DNA of 64,000 nt, from assembly GCF_000702505.1 (NCBI RefSeq), contig NZ_JNIM01000001.1, forward strand, positions 2,728,001 to 2,792,000, read 5' to 3'. Position numbers and translations under genes: made by a program. The stretch comes from Thermogemmatispora carboxidivorans (GTDB taxonomy: Bacteria; Chloroflexota; Ktedonobacteria; Ktedonobacterales; Ktedonobacteraceae). Below the pieces are notes generated by a model that was given only the letters and a program-made list of their open reading frames with translations, was not told the DNA's origin and did no database searches. Shown one piece after another: positions 49,558 through 57,683 of this stretch; position 1 is the first letter of the stretch, and each line of letters begins with the position of its first letter.

Positions 49558-50448
49558 TCACAGGGAGCGGAAGAGACGCAGCTGGAGCAGGGAGAGCACC
49601 AGTACAATGGCCAGCATGACCATCGCCATCGCGCTTGCTAACCCTGCCTGTCCATAGTTAAAGGCCGTGATATACATCTCATAGGCAGCGACATCGGTTG
49701 AATTGACTGGCGAGCCTTGCGTTAGCACATAGACAGGATCAAAGACCTGCAGTGTATTGATCGTCAGAATCACAAAGACAAAGGCCAGCGTCCGCCTGAG
49801 CAGGGGAAGGGTAATAGACCAGTGGCGGCGCCACCAGCCAGCGCCATCAAGAGCAGCGGCCTCGTAATACTCCTGGGGGATCTCCGTCAGGCCCGCCACC
49901 ACCATGACCACATAGTAGCCCAGCGTCTGCCAGACATTTAAAATGACCAGCGAGAGCATGGCTTCATGGACGGAGCCTAGCCAGCCCTGCGCAGGCAAAT
50001 GCAGCCAGCCCAGGATCTCATTCAGGGGGCCATACTGGGGCTCATAGAGATAGCCCCAAACAATGGCCACGGCCACCGTCGGTATCATGTAGGGCAGGAA
50101 GAGCACGGTGCGCAGCAGATTACGCCCGTAAATCTGCGCCTGGTACAGAAAGAGACCGAGCAGAATCGCGAGCGGCAGGATGATCACAAGATTGGCCAGC
50201 GAATAGAGAAAGACATTGAGCAGAGCAGTGCGAAAAATCGGCTGTTCAAGGATGGCTGCGTAGTTACTGAAACCGACCCAGCGCATGCGTGAGTAAGGAA
50301 TGGCCATCGAGCCTTGATGCAAGCTGATCCAGGCCGTTAAGAGAATTGGCACCGCCACAAACACGATGAGTAAGCCCAGGCCCGGGCTGAGGAAACCAAC
50401 GGTAGCCAGCGACCTGGAGCGAATCAGCGAGCGCTGCCCCTGTCTCAA
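49558..50448 (-). CDS. Sugar ABC transporter permease (MalF-like)
   Basis: The 296-residue permease has about six transmembrane helices. FLSPGLGLLIVFVAVPILLTA leads to AWISLHQG near the N-terminus, and the EAA loop is YYEAAALDGAGWWRRHWSITLPLLRR at about residues 190-216 (Glu-Ala-Ala and Gly conserved). The start is a TTG at 50448, with AAGGGAGG about 9 bases upstream; no suitable ATG or GTG is near. It partners the MalG-like protein to form the channel for the lipoprotein's substrate. An inverted repeat lies between this gene and the binding protein gene. Confidence 0.95.
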   Translation of the reverse strand: MRQGQRSLIRSRSLATVGFLSPGLGLLIVFVAVPILLTAWISLHQGSMAIPYSRMRWVGFSNYAAILEQPIFRTALLNVFLYSLANLVIILPLAILLGLFLYQAQIYGRNLLRTVLFLPYMIPTVAVAIVWGYLYEPQYGPLNEILGWLHLPAQGWLGSVHEAMLSLVILNVWQTLGYYVVMVVAGLTEIPQEYYEAAALDGAGWWRRHWSITLPLLRRTLAFVFVILTINTLQVFDPVYVLTQGSPVNSTDVAAYEMYITAFNYGQAGLASAMAMVMLAIVLVLSLLQLRLFRSL

Positions 50449-50530
50449 TTGCAGACCCTCCCTTCACAGGAAGCTTTCAACTCCCCCATCGACAACCCTG
50501 AAGAGCGAGAGAGAAAGGAGATGTAGCCAT

Positions 50531-50562
50531 CCCGGGAGAGAAGGGGTCTTCTCTCTCCCGGG
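50531..50562 (-). other. Hairpin between binding-protein and permease genes
   Basis: CCCGGGAGAGAAG (50531-50543) and CTTCTCTCTCCCGGG (50548-50562) form a stem of 13 bp with a two-base bulge and a 4-base loop. It lies between the abundant lipoprotein's gene and the permeases on the minus strand. Similar hairpins in ABC operons limit read-through or protect the upstream mRNA, so that more binding protein is made than permease. No T tract follows on the minus strand. Confidence 0.6.
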
Positions 50563-50704
50563 CGTGCGTAGCCTGGCAGCCTGCACGAGGCCAGCGCTGC
50601 TGAGATCGAAGTGTCCGCCAGCGGCCCCGACAGGCTCTCCTTTCTCAGGGCCTCCTTACCCCAGTATCAGGAATACTGTTCCGTCCCACCTATACGACAC
50701 CATA

Positions 50705-52051
50705 TCAGGAATAGTAGCGACTGAGAATCTGGCTGAGGTTGTTCTGCGCCTGGGTCATCGCCTGCTGAGGCGAACTCTGGCCGTACATGAGCGCCTCCAG
50801 CGACTTCTGCAGGCTGGTGGTGAGTTCATCGCCGCCCAGCACCGTGGGGAACGGGACGCTGTTCTTGAGCTGCTGGACATAGGTGCTGATAAACGGCTCG
50901 CTCAAGTCGGCCTGATGGGCCGTCAGATCCGAGGTGCGACTTGGCAGGATACCCATCCCCATCAGGATATCACCCATTGCCGAGGAGCCATTTTTGCCGC
51001 TCTGAGGGCCATTGAGCCACTGTAAGAACTGCCAGGCCGCCTCTTGCTGAGCCGGGTCAGCGTTGGCATTGACAACCGTGCTCCAGGAATACGACACGCT
51101 ATGGGAGCCGCTGCCGTGCGGTCCCACAGGAATAGGAGCCGTGCCAACATCGTTAAAGCGTGTCCCCATGCCGGCTTTGAGGTTGCTCTCCCACCAGTTG
51201 GCCATAATAATCATAGCGGTCTTGCCCGCGACGAAGTTCTCAAGATAGGGTCCGGTCGTCGAGGCGTTGGCCTGGCCCATCGCTGGATCGGTGACCTTCT
51301 TCTGGAAAATCAGCTGATAGTAGAGGTTCGCTGTATCAAGGGCCGCCTGGCTGGTCAGGAGGGGCTTGTGATCGGAAGACAGGAGCTGGCCGCCGTCCGA
51401 ATCCACGAGCGAGAGCCACGGGTGGACAACGCCGCTATTCCAGCTGGTGATAACCCCAAAGCCTTGCTGGAGAATCTTGCCGGAGCTGTCGCGCTTGGTC
51501 AGCTTGACGGCATCGCTCACCAGTTCGTCCCAGGTGGCCGGCGGGTTGGCAATGCCGGCCTCACGGAAGAGGGCCTTGTTGTAATTGAGGGCGTAGAGAT
51601 CAACCTCGTTGGGATAGCCATAGGTCTTGCCATCGACCTGAACGGCGGAAACGACGTTCTGCGGATAGGCCTGCTGGATATCCTGGACAAAGGTGGCTGG
51701 AGCCTGGGCTACCAGGCCGTCCTGGACAAGCTGCGGCAGCCAGAGGTTGTAGATCCCCATGATCGTTGGCCCGCTGGCACTGCCCCCCTGGGTGGTGATC
51801 GTCGTCAAGAGGTTGCCAAACGGCACGGTGCGCACCTGGATCGTCACTTCGGGATGCAACTTTTCATAGGCGCTGATAGCCTGGTTGAGCTGGTCAACCT
51901 GGGGACCGGACCAGTGCGTCAGGTAGGTAATCGTCACTTTACCGGAGGATGAGCCTGTGCTGGTGCCGCCGCAGGCGGCCAGCAGGAGGGAGAATAAGAC
52001 CAGCACGAGGGTAACTCTCAGTGTTGGGCGCGCAAGTGAAAAGCGTAGCAT
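50705..52051 (-). CDS. Sugar ABC transporter substrate-binding lipoprotein
   Basis: The 448-residue protein is the extracellular solute receptor of the importer. A lipoprotein signal ends at LLLAAC with the lipid-anchored Cys27, followed by a Gly/Ser/Thr spacer. The mature part has the family 1 binding-protein start VTITYLTHWSGPQVDQLNQAISAYEKLHP and later GFGVITSWNSGVVHPWLSLVDSDGG; aromatic residues suggest sugar stacking. It ends without an extra domain. GGAGGT lies 6 bases from the ATG. It is encoded between the SIS protein and the permeases in the GntR-controlled operon. Confidence 0.95.
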   Translation of the reverse strand: MLRFSLARPTLRVTLVLVLFSLLLAACGGTSTGSSSGKVTITYLTHWSGPQVDQLNQAISAYEKLHPEVTIQVRTVPFGNLLTTITTQGGSASGPTIMGIYNLWLPQLVQDGLVAQAPATFVQDIQQAYPQNVVSAVQVDGKTYGYPNEVDLYALNYNKALFREAGIANPPATWDELVSDAVKLTKRDSSGKILQQGFGVITSWNSGVVHPWLSLVDSDGGQLLSSDHKPLLTSQAALDTANLYYQLIFQKKVTDPAMGQANASTTGPYLENFVAGKTAMIIMANWWESNLKAGMGTRFNDVGTAPIPVGPHGSGSHSVSYSWSTVVNANADPAQQEAAWQFLQWLNGPQSGKNGSSAMGDILMGMGILPSRTSDLTAHQADLSEPFISTYVQQLKNSVPFPTVLGGDELTTSLQKSLEALMYGQSSPQQAMTQAQNNLSQILSRYYS

Positions 52052-52219
52052 AGCTACCTCCAGAGAAGTATCTCATGCACGAGTTGGGCCGGGGGACAGC
52101 CTCCTTCGCAGGCCAGGCGGGCCAGGAGAGTGCTGGCCTCTGCCGCCGGTCGATCGCATGAGTGGGCGCTGTTGGGAATCAGGCAGAGAAGCCGGCAACA
52201 GCGCTGGCAGATAGCGCCT

Positions 52220-52972
52220 TCAAGCGCCATACAAACGACGACGGAATTCCTCGTAGACCTCCTCGTTGTTGTTGGGGCTCACGCCCTCGGTGTTGGGAGA
52301 GGCAAAGGGCCGGACCAGGTAGCCGCGGCGAGCGAGGGCCAGGGCGGTCTCGGAGACGATGGCCTGCACCAGGGCAATCGCGGCCAGCGTCGAGACGCCG
52401 CCTACTTTGCCCGCGACTCCCGGGACAGCGACGACGGCATCCTCCGCGGGAACGCCGTTGAAGAGGACGACATCGGCAATGTCCCCCAGCTTCTTCCCGC
52501 TGGAGTGGGTGGCAGGCCGATGGCGATGGTTCTCCTCGGAGGTGATCGCCACCACGTAGAGACCAGCGGCTTTGGCAGCCAGGGCCATTTCTACGGGTGC
52601 GGCATTCTGTCCGCCGTGCGAGATGACGATCAGCATGTCAGCAGGGTCCCAGCGTGTATGGCGCAGGAAGATGCGTATGTAGTCCTCCTGGCGCTCCAGC
52701 CAGAGCAGCTCTTCTGCTCCTCCTGGCCCGCTGACAGCGGTCCACATCAGGCGCGGGTCCATCATTGGGTAGAACCCAACATAGCCGCCATAGCGTGGGA
52801 AACAGTCCTGGACCGGGAGGACAGAATGCCCGCTGCCGAATAAACACACCCAGTGACCACCAGCGATCACGTCGGCGGCACGCTCAGCTACAAGGCGGAT
52901 CTGTTCGCTCTGCTCTTGAAGCTTGTCAATGGTGTGGGCGACTGCTGACAGATAGGTCACTTCGCGTTGCAT
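52220..52972 (-). CDS. SIS-domain protein (UPF0309-like)
   Basis: The 250-residue protein has a single sugar isomerase (SIS) domain. The N-terminal helical part runs YLSAVAHTIDKLQEQSEQIRL, then ADVIAGGHWVCLFGSGHSVL places the phosphosugar-binding loop near residue 43, followed by LIVISHGGQNAAPVEMAL and a late HRHRPATHSSGK. The pattern matches the UPF0309 family, related to GmhA and MurQ proteins that handle phosphorylated amino sugars. ATG 52972 follows AAGGAGTAAGC. It lies between the GntR regulator and the binding protein, so it may process a phosphosugar produced by the operon's kinase. Confidence 0.88.
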   Translation of the reverse strand: MQREVTYLSAVAHTIDKLQEQSEQIRLVAERAADVIAGGHWVCLFGSGHSVLPVQDCFPRYGGYVGFYPMMDPRLMWTAVSGPGGAEELLWLERQEDYIRIFLRHTRWDPADMLIVISHGGQNAAPVEMALAAKAAGLYVVAITSEENHRHRPATHSSGKKLGDIADVVLFNGVPAEDAVVAVPGVAGKVGGVSTLAAIALVQAIVSETALALARRGYLVRPFASPNTEGVSPNNNEEVYEEFRRRLYGA

Positions 52973-53093
52973 GCTTACTCCTTGACTAGGGAAGAGATGG
53001 CCCGGAGCCTGGCTACGCTTGCCGAGTCTGGCAGAATCAGTTTGAAATAGAGAGGCTTTCCCGCGTTTGCTCCGGCCCGAGCGCAGCACGGAT

Positions 53094-53855
53094 CTAGCGC
53101 TGCCGCCGCGAGGCTCGTAGAAAGAGCTGGACTCGATAGCGGTCACCGCGCAGGATCGAGACGACAAATTCAAAGGGTTGCTTGGCTTCATCAAAGGTCA
53201 GGCGCTCAACGTGGAAGCCACAGGTTCCTTCGCCAACCTGTAGGAGCTGGGCTTGCTGGCCGCTAATGGAGGTCATCGAGAAGATTTCTACCGCCTCAGC
53301 CGGCACAACGCCGTAGCGTTCCTCCAGATACTGGTAGAGCGAGCGCTCGTTGAGGTCAGCTCGCTCTAGTTCAGGAAAGCGGGCTGCCGGTAGATAGGCC
53401 GTCTGAATGCCGATCGGGGTGTCGTTGGCGTAACGCACGCGGCGAACGACCACCAGGGCTTCGCCAGCAGCCAGGCGCAGGCGCTGGGCCATTTCTGGCG
53501 TGGAGGGTTCGAGGCCAATGCTAAGAACGCGAGCACCAGCGTGCATACCTCGGGCCGCCATTTCATCGCTAAAGGAGGTAAGCCCTCGGGCACCCGCGGT
53601 AATGGTGAGATCACGGACAAAGGAGCCACGCCCTCGCTCTCGTACGATCAGTCCCTCGTCGACAAGGACCGCCAGGGCCTGACGCACCGTGGTACGGCTG
53701 ACCCCGTAGAGGTTGCACAGCTCCATCTCTCCTGGAAGTTGCTGCCCCGGCTTCCAGGTGCCATTGAGAATGCGCTCGCGCATGTCACGCTCTACCTGGA
53801 AGTGCATGGGCAGCGGGCTGCTTTTGGATGCCGCTCGATAGCGAGGCTCCGCCAT
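53094..53855 (-). CDS. GntR/HutC-family transcriptional regulator
   Basis: The 253-residue regulator has an N-terminal GntR winged helix (PLPMHFQVERDMRERILNGT and PGEMELCNLYGVSRTTVRQAL, residues about 14-55). The C-terminal UTRA ligand domain (about 90-245) shows RVLSIGLEPSTPEMAQRL, VVVRRVRYANDTPIGIQTAYLP and a terminal VVSILRGDRYRVQLF. HutC-type regulators of this kind sense phosphosugars or N-acetylglucosamine-6-phosphate. The start at 53855 is 11 bases after GGAGGG. Its own promoter contains the dyad ATGTTATAACAT. It heads a seven-gene sugar operon and is probably its repressor. Confidence 0.93.
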   Translation of the reverse strand: MAEPRYRAASKSSPLPMHFQVERDMRERILNGTWKPGQQLPGEMELCNLYGVSRTTVRQALAVLVDEGLIVRERGRGSFVRDLTITAGARGLTSFSDEMAARGMHAGARVLSIGLEPSTPEMAQRLRLAAGEALVVVRRVRYANDTPIGIQTAYLPAARFPELERADLNERSLYQYLEERYGVVPAEAVEIFSMTSISGQQAQLLQVGEGTCGFHVERLTFDEAKQPFEFVVSILRGDRYRVQLFLRASRRQR

Positions 53856-53883
53856 CGCTCTCTTCCCTCCGCCGCTCTCTGAA

Positions 53884-53930
53884 ATGTTATAACATAATGA
53901 CATTTTACTGGCTTCGCTGCCAAAAATCAA
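53884..53930 (-). promoter_or_regulatory. gntR promoter with ATGTTATAACAT operator
   Basis: On the minus strand TTGATT (53930-53925) and TAAAAT (53907-53902) are separated by 17 bases. The perfect palindrome ATGTTATAACAT lies at 53884-53895, close to the expected transcription start. The palindrome fits the AT-rich operators of GntR/HutC regulators, so autoregulation is likely. Confidence 0.85.
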
Positions 53931-54312
53931 GAGGCCAGCTAGACGGAAGCAGCTCGCTAGAAGAACTGGCCCCAACCTGGCAGGCAGGGGCCGCTCCCTC
54001 AGATGGCAATGACAGGGCAGGCGGACCTGTTCGTCTGCCTGCCCTCTTCTTCTCGACAGAAGCACGCGGGGCGGGTGGGCCAGCAGCCAGGTGGAGAGGA
54101 GAAGGGGAGAGCGGGACAGTCCTGCCTATCTTTGTTCATGGTTAAGCAGGTTGACCAGGATAGAGATAGAGCCCCAGGTGAGCAGGTTCTGACACCCGTC
54201 CTTGCTGCCGCTCTCCGCTGCGCGGGCAGCGGTGGACGGATATTTTCTTTCGGAAACGGCGAAAGGCAGGGGATCAGGAGGACGGGCGGCGGGTGCGCTG
54301 TGATCGGTTCTG
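53931..54312. other. Intergenic region with a strong hairpin
   Basis: No gene is supported in these 382 bases between the gntR promoter and the sigma factor stop. GGGCAGGC (54015-54022) and GCCTGCCC (54037-54044) form an 8-bp stem with further pairing in the loop (GAC/GTC on the minus strand). It could mark the end of the sigma factor transcript, although it lies about 270 bases past the stop and has no clear T tract on the minus strand. Confidence 0.4.
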
Positions 54313-55491
54313 CTACCGGTTGTCACTGCCCTGCTCTGGTGAGTGAGACGCCTGGGGGAGAGCTGGTACAGGGTGCGAGTGCGAAGGCTGGTCTGCAGTG
54401 AGAGGGAGCTGTTCCGGCAGGCCAAAGCTGACGACAAGTGTGGCATTAAGGAACATGATGACGCTGGTGATGACTCTGGCTACAGCGGCGGCGGTTCTCT
54501 CCAGGCAGACCACCTGGATGCCGTAGGCCGTGTAAGCATCTCTAGCGGCGTTGAGGCGATAGACGGCAAAGGCGGGCTGCCCATTGGCTACGGTCGGCAG
54601 GAGACGCCACTGCTGGGGTTTTCCAGACTGGAAGGGGCAGGCGGCCAGGATGGTTCGGATGGCGGCCACCCCCTGATACCATGCGGCATAGGGCGGCATT
54701 GAGAGGGTAGCTTCTTCTTTGAGCAAAGCGATGAGTCCTTCTATGTCGTCATGCTCCCAGGCATACATGTAGCGGGCGAGCAGACGGCGCATCTCTTCGT
54801 CCGCTGGCTGCTGGCGGGCAGTCTCAGGTTCCTGGGCGCGATAGCGCTGCTCAAGGGTGAGGCGTGCGCGGTGTAGGATGCTGTTGACGGCGCCGATGGA
54901 GCTGCCGAGCAGGTGGGCGATTTCTCTGGCGCGCCAGTCCAGGACGTCGGCCAGGATCAAGACGGCTCGTTGCCGTGGGGGTAGCCATTGCAGGGCGGTC
55001 AGGAAGGCGAGGGAGATGCTTTCGGCCCGGGTGTAGCGTGCTTCAGGGTTCTCGGCCTCTGCGGCGAGCCAGTGATGGGGAAGTGGTTCGAGCCAACGAG
55101 CTTCGGTGAGCGGAGCCGGCAGGGGAGACTCTGGATCAGCAGGAGGGAAGGCAGCCAGTGGAAGGGTACGGGAAGAACGCTTCTTGAGGGCATCGAGGCA
55201 GGTGTTGGTAGCGATTTTGTAGAGCCAGGGGCGTAAGGAGGCAGAGCCGTTGAGGGTATGGTAGTGGCGCCAGGCGCGTAGCATGGTCTCTTGAACCTGG
55301 TCTTCGGCATCGTGCAGCGATCCCATGAGGCGGTAGCAGTAGGTGAGCAGTTCCTGACGATGAGACTCTAAGAGCAGGCCGATATCCGGCTGGCGGGTGA
55401 CGTTGCTGTCGGCCTCGGGTGAGCCTGGGTCGAGGCTGCGAATGGTATCCGTGCCGTGGGCTTGGGCCTGCTGCTTTTCTGATGCGTTCAT
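54313..55491 (-). CDS. ECF sigma factor with SnoaL-like C-terminal domain
   Basis: The 392-residue protein has sigma region 2 (SHRQELLTYCYRLMGSLHDAEDQVQETMLRAWRHY shortened here, about residues 42-76), a linker with WLEPLPHHWL, and region 4 (about 160-210) with LPPRQRAVLILADVLDWRAREIAHLLG as helix-turn-helix. The C-terminal SnoaL-like domain (about 230-340) contains MRRLLARYMYAWEHDDIEGL and a Trp-Arg-Leu strand. This SigJ/SigG-like arrangement (TIGR02960 type) typically has no anti-sigma factor and is controlled by its own C-terminal domain. Here a 50-residue Pro/Ser/His tail follows. AGAGGAG precedes the ATG. Target promoters are not evident in the window. Confidence 0.9.
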   Translation of the reverse strand: MNASEKQQAQAHGTDTIRSLDPGSPEADSNVTRQPDIGLLLESHRQELLTYCYRLMGSLHDAEDQVQETMLRAWRHYHTLNGSASLRPWLYKIATNTCLDALKKRSSRTLPLAAFPPADPESPLPAPLTEARWLEPLPHHWLAAEAENPEARYTRAESISLAFLTALQWLPPRQRAVLILADVLDWRAREIAHLLGSSIGAVNSILHRARLTLEQRYRAQEPETARQQPADEEMRRLLARYMYAWEHDDIEGLIALLKEEATLSMPPYAAWYQGVAAIRTILAACPFQSGKPQQWRLLPTVANGQPAFAVYRLNAARDAYTAYGIQVVCLERTAAAVARVITSVIMFLNATLVVSFGLPEQLPLTADQPSHSHPVPALPQASHSPEQGSDNR

Positions 55492-55756
55492 CGGCTCTCC
55501 TCTTACGCCGGTAGGAACCCAGCAACTGCTTGCTCAAGGCTCTCAATTTGCAACGAGTGCTTGATCTGCCCTCTATTCTAACACATCTGGGAAGGTTTCA
55601 GTCGCTCTCGGGAGATGCCAGCATGCTCTTTCTTGCAGCGCACAGTTTTCTTGCTGCTGCCAGTCTTATTGGTTGGTGGACAGGCGCCCGCTGCGAGTAT
55701 TGGGGGGCGAGCTGTTCTTTGAAGCTGCAGGCAGTATGTCTGAAAGAGAGGGGTTC

Positions 55757-56170
55757 ATGTCGAGAAATCTTGATCTGAAAGGACCTGCTTTTGTTGGGCT
55801 GAAGGTGCGTGATGTGGAGGCGTCGGCGAGATTCTATGAATCTGTTCTGGGACTGCGCCGCGACCCTGAAGTCTTTCCTCGTGGGATCGCTTTTCTGACC
55901 TATCCTATTCCTTTCGGTCTGATTCAAGCGCCGCCCGATACGAATTGGGAGGCCCTGCCGCGCCCGATCGATACGCCGGCGATCTGGTTTAAGGTGGCCG
56001 ATAGCCAGGTAGCTCATGATGCGCTGGTGGCCGCGGGGGTGACTATTCTGCGCCCTCCTACGGATGGGCGCTTCGGTCGGCAGTTTACGTTTCTGGACCC
56101 GGATGGCTACGCGCTCACGATCTATGATCGCGATGCTCCCGCCGAGGGCTGGCCCCAGGCTGGTCATTAG
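55757..56170 (+). CDS. VOC-superfamily (glyoxalase/bleomycin resistance-like) protein
   Basis: The 137-residue protein has the two-module VOC pattern: PAFVGLKVRDVEASARFYESVLGL at the start, then IDTPAIWFKVADSQVAHDALVAAG, and the end FTFLDPDGYALTIYDRD with the closing metal-ligand position. The usual first metal-ligand position is occupied by Val-Gly rather than His, so activity as a metal enzyme is uncertain. ATG 55757 lies 5 bases after GAGAGGGG; an in-frame ATG at 55736 is the alternative. It is a single gene between the divergent sigma factor and a terminator. Confidence 0.85.
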   Translation: MSRNLDLKGPAFVGLKVRDVEASARFYESVLGLRRDPEVFPRGIAFLTYPIPFGLIQAPPDTNWEALPRPIDTPAIWFKVADSQVAHDALVAAGVTILRPPTDGRFGRQFTFLDPDGYALTIYDRDAPAEGWPQAGH

Positions 56171-56178
56171 GCCAGAAG

Positions 56179-56219
56179 AGGAGGGGGCAGCCGCTTCATG
56201 CTGCTGTCCCCTCCTTTTT
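56179..56219 (+). terminator. Rho-independent terminator after the VOC gene
   Basis: A 13-bp stem (56179-56191 with 56203-56215, including one G-U pair, core AGGAGGGG/CCCCTCCT) has an 11-base loop and is followed by TTTTTC. It lies 8 bases past the stop codon. Confidence 0.92.
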
Positions 56220-56334
56220 CAGGGGAAACGAAGGTGGTTCACTCTGCTGGCAGCGGCCTGGTTGGCGCTGTCATGAGGGCCCGAGGCTGTGACCTGTGAC
56301 CAGGGGACAGCACGCGGGCAGATGGACGCTGGAT

Positions 56335-57375
56335 CTATTGCCCAATGATGAGCAGGGATTTGATGGCGCGGCGCTGGTCCATAGCGGCGTAGGCGTCGGC
56401 GATGTGGTCGAGGTCGGTGGTGAAGTCGAAGACGCGGCCCGGGTTGATCTGGCCGGAGAGGACGGCCTCCACGAGCTGGGGTAGATAGGCCCGCACAGGC
56501 GCCGGGCCGCCGCGCAGGCCGATGTTGCGGTAGAAGGTCGTTTCGGCTGGGATCTCGACCTCGTGGGGGACGCCGACGCGTCCGACAATGGCACCGGGGC
56601 GCGCGATGGCAAAGGCGGTCTGGTTGGCTTCGTTGGTGCCGACGCATTCCAGGACGGCATCGGCTCCGACGTTGTCTGTGAGGCTCAGGACAGCCTTGAC
56701 TGCCGCGTCTCCGCGCTCGGCGACGATGTCGGTGGCACCGAATTGGCGCGCTAGTTCCTGACGCTTGGGGTGGCGGCTGAGTATGATGATGCGGCCAGCG
56801 CCAAGCAGGCGCGCGGCAAGGATGGCGCAGAGGCCGACGGCGCCATCGCCGACGACGGCGACAGTATCGCCTGCCTTGACTTCGGCTGAGACGGCGGCGT
56901 GGTAGCCAGTGCCCATGACGTCGGAGAGGGTCAGGAGCGAGGCCAGGATTTCATCGGAGAATGGGGCGCCGGGGACGGCCATCAGGGTGCCGTCGGCCAG
57001 GGGCACGCGCGCCAGTTCGGCCTGCCCGGCCACTCCTTCAACGCCCTGGCCGAAGAAGCCTCCTCGGACACAGGCGGTGTGGAAGCCGGCGCGGCAGTGG
57101 GGACAGGCGCCGTCGCTGATGGCAAAGGGGGCGATGACGAAGTCGCCGCGCTTGATGGTCTTGACTTCGGGGCCGACTTCTTCGACAAAACCGATGAATT
57201 CGTGGCCGATGGGGCCACTGGGATGGGGTGCAATGCCTCGATAATACCAGAGGTCGGAGCCGCAGACACAGGCCCGGACGATGCGTACGATGGCGTCCGT
57301 CGGCTCTTGAATGACTGGATTGGGTCGCTCTTCTACGACGACGTTGCCAGCGCCACGAAAGATGGCAGCTTTCAC
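56335..57375 (-). CDS. Zinc-dependent alcohol dehydrogenase (MDR family)
   Basis: The 346-residue enzyme oxidises an alcohol with NAD(P). It starts KAAIFRGAGNVVVEERPNPVI. The catalytic zinc ligands are in ACVCGSDLWYY (Cys) and IGHEFIGFVEEVGPEV (His-Glu). The structural zinc cysteines lie in GACPHCRAGFHTACV, and the cofactor loop AVVGDGAVGLCAILAA is at about residue 175. The start is a GTG at 57375 with AAGGGAGAG 7-8 bases upstream, since the frame upstream lacks a ribosome site. It is monocistronic, between the VOC gene and the methylase of the DISARM-like pair. The physiological alcohol is unknown. Confidence 0.93.
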   Translation of the reverse strand: MKAAIFRGAGNVVVEERPNPVIQEPTDAIVRIVRACVCGSDLWYYRGIAPHPSGPIGHEFIGFVEEVGPEVKTIKRGDFVIAPFAISDGACPHCRAGFHTACVRGGFFGQGVEGVAGQAELARVPLADGTLMAVPGAPFSDEILASLLTLSDVMGTGYHAAVSAEVKAGDTVAVVGDGAVGLCAILAARLLGAGRIIILSRHPKRQELARQFGATDIVAERGDAAVKAVLSLTDNVGADAVLECVGTNEANQTAFAIARPGAIVGRVGVPHEVEIPAETTFYRNIGLRGGPAPVRAYLPQLVEAVLSGQINPGRVFDFTTDLDHIADAYAAMDQRRAIKSLLIIGQ

Positions 57376-57683
57376 GTGTATCTCTCCCTTCGCTTGTTGG
57401 CTCGTCTCTACTACAGTTGAGTTTTTCTTTTGTGAGGAGTGCGTCTTTGCTTTGCTTCTCTCTATCCGCTGGGTATTATAGAGACGCTTTGAGGCCAGGT
57501 AATAGAATAATCTTCGCCAATGATTGGCGGATTCTGCAGAGCAGGGCGTAGCTGGCAGCGAGGGCACACAGCGGGCGAGGAGGCCAGCAGCGTGGGCAGG
57601 CGGGAGGGCGGGAGAGCGGTGGCAGTGGCCCACCAGGGCCAGGCCCCTCTGATCCGGGCCGGGCCTGGCTGCTGGGCGGATAA
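57376..57683. other. Intergenic region with alcohol dehydrogenase promoter
   Basis: A TATAAT hexamer lies on the minus strand at 57480-57475, with TTACCT 16 bases further upstream (57502-57497) as a weak -35; this would drive the alcohol dehydrogenase. CGCCAAT-G-ATTGGCG (57515-57529) forms a 7-bp dyad, a possible operator just upstream of that promoter. The rest, up to the methylase stop, is GC-rich with no gene. Confidence 0.5.
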
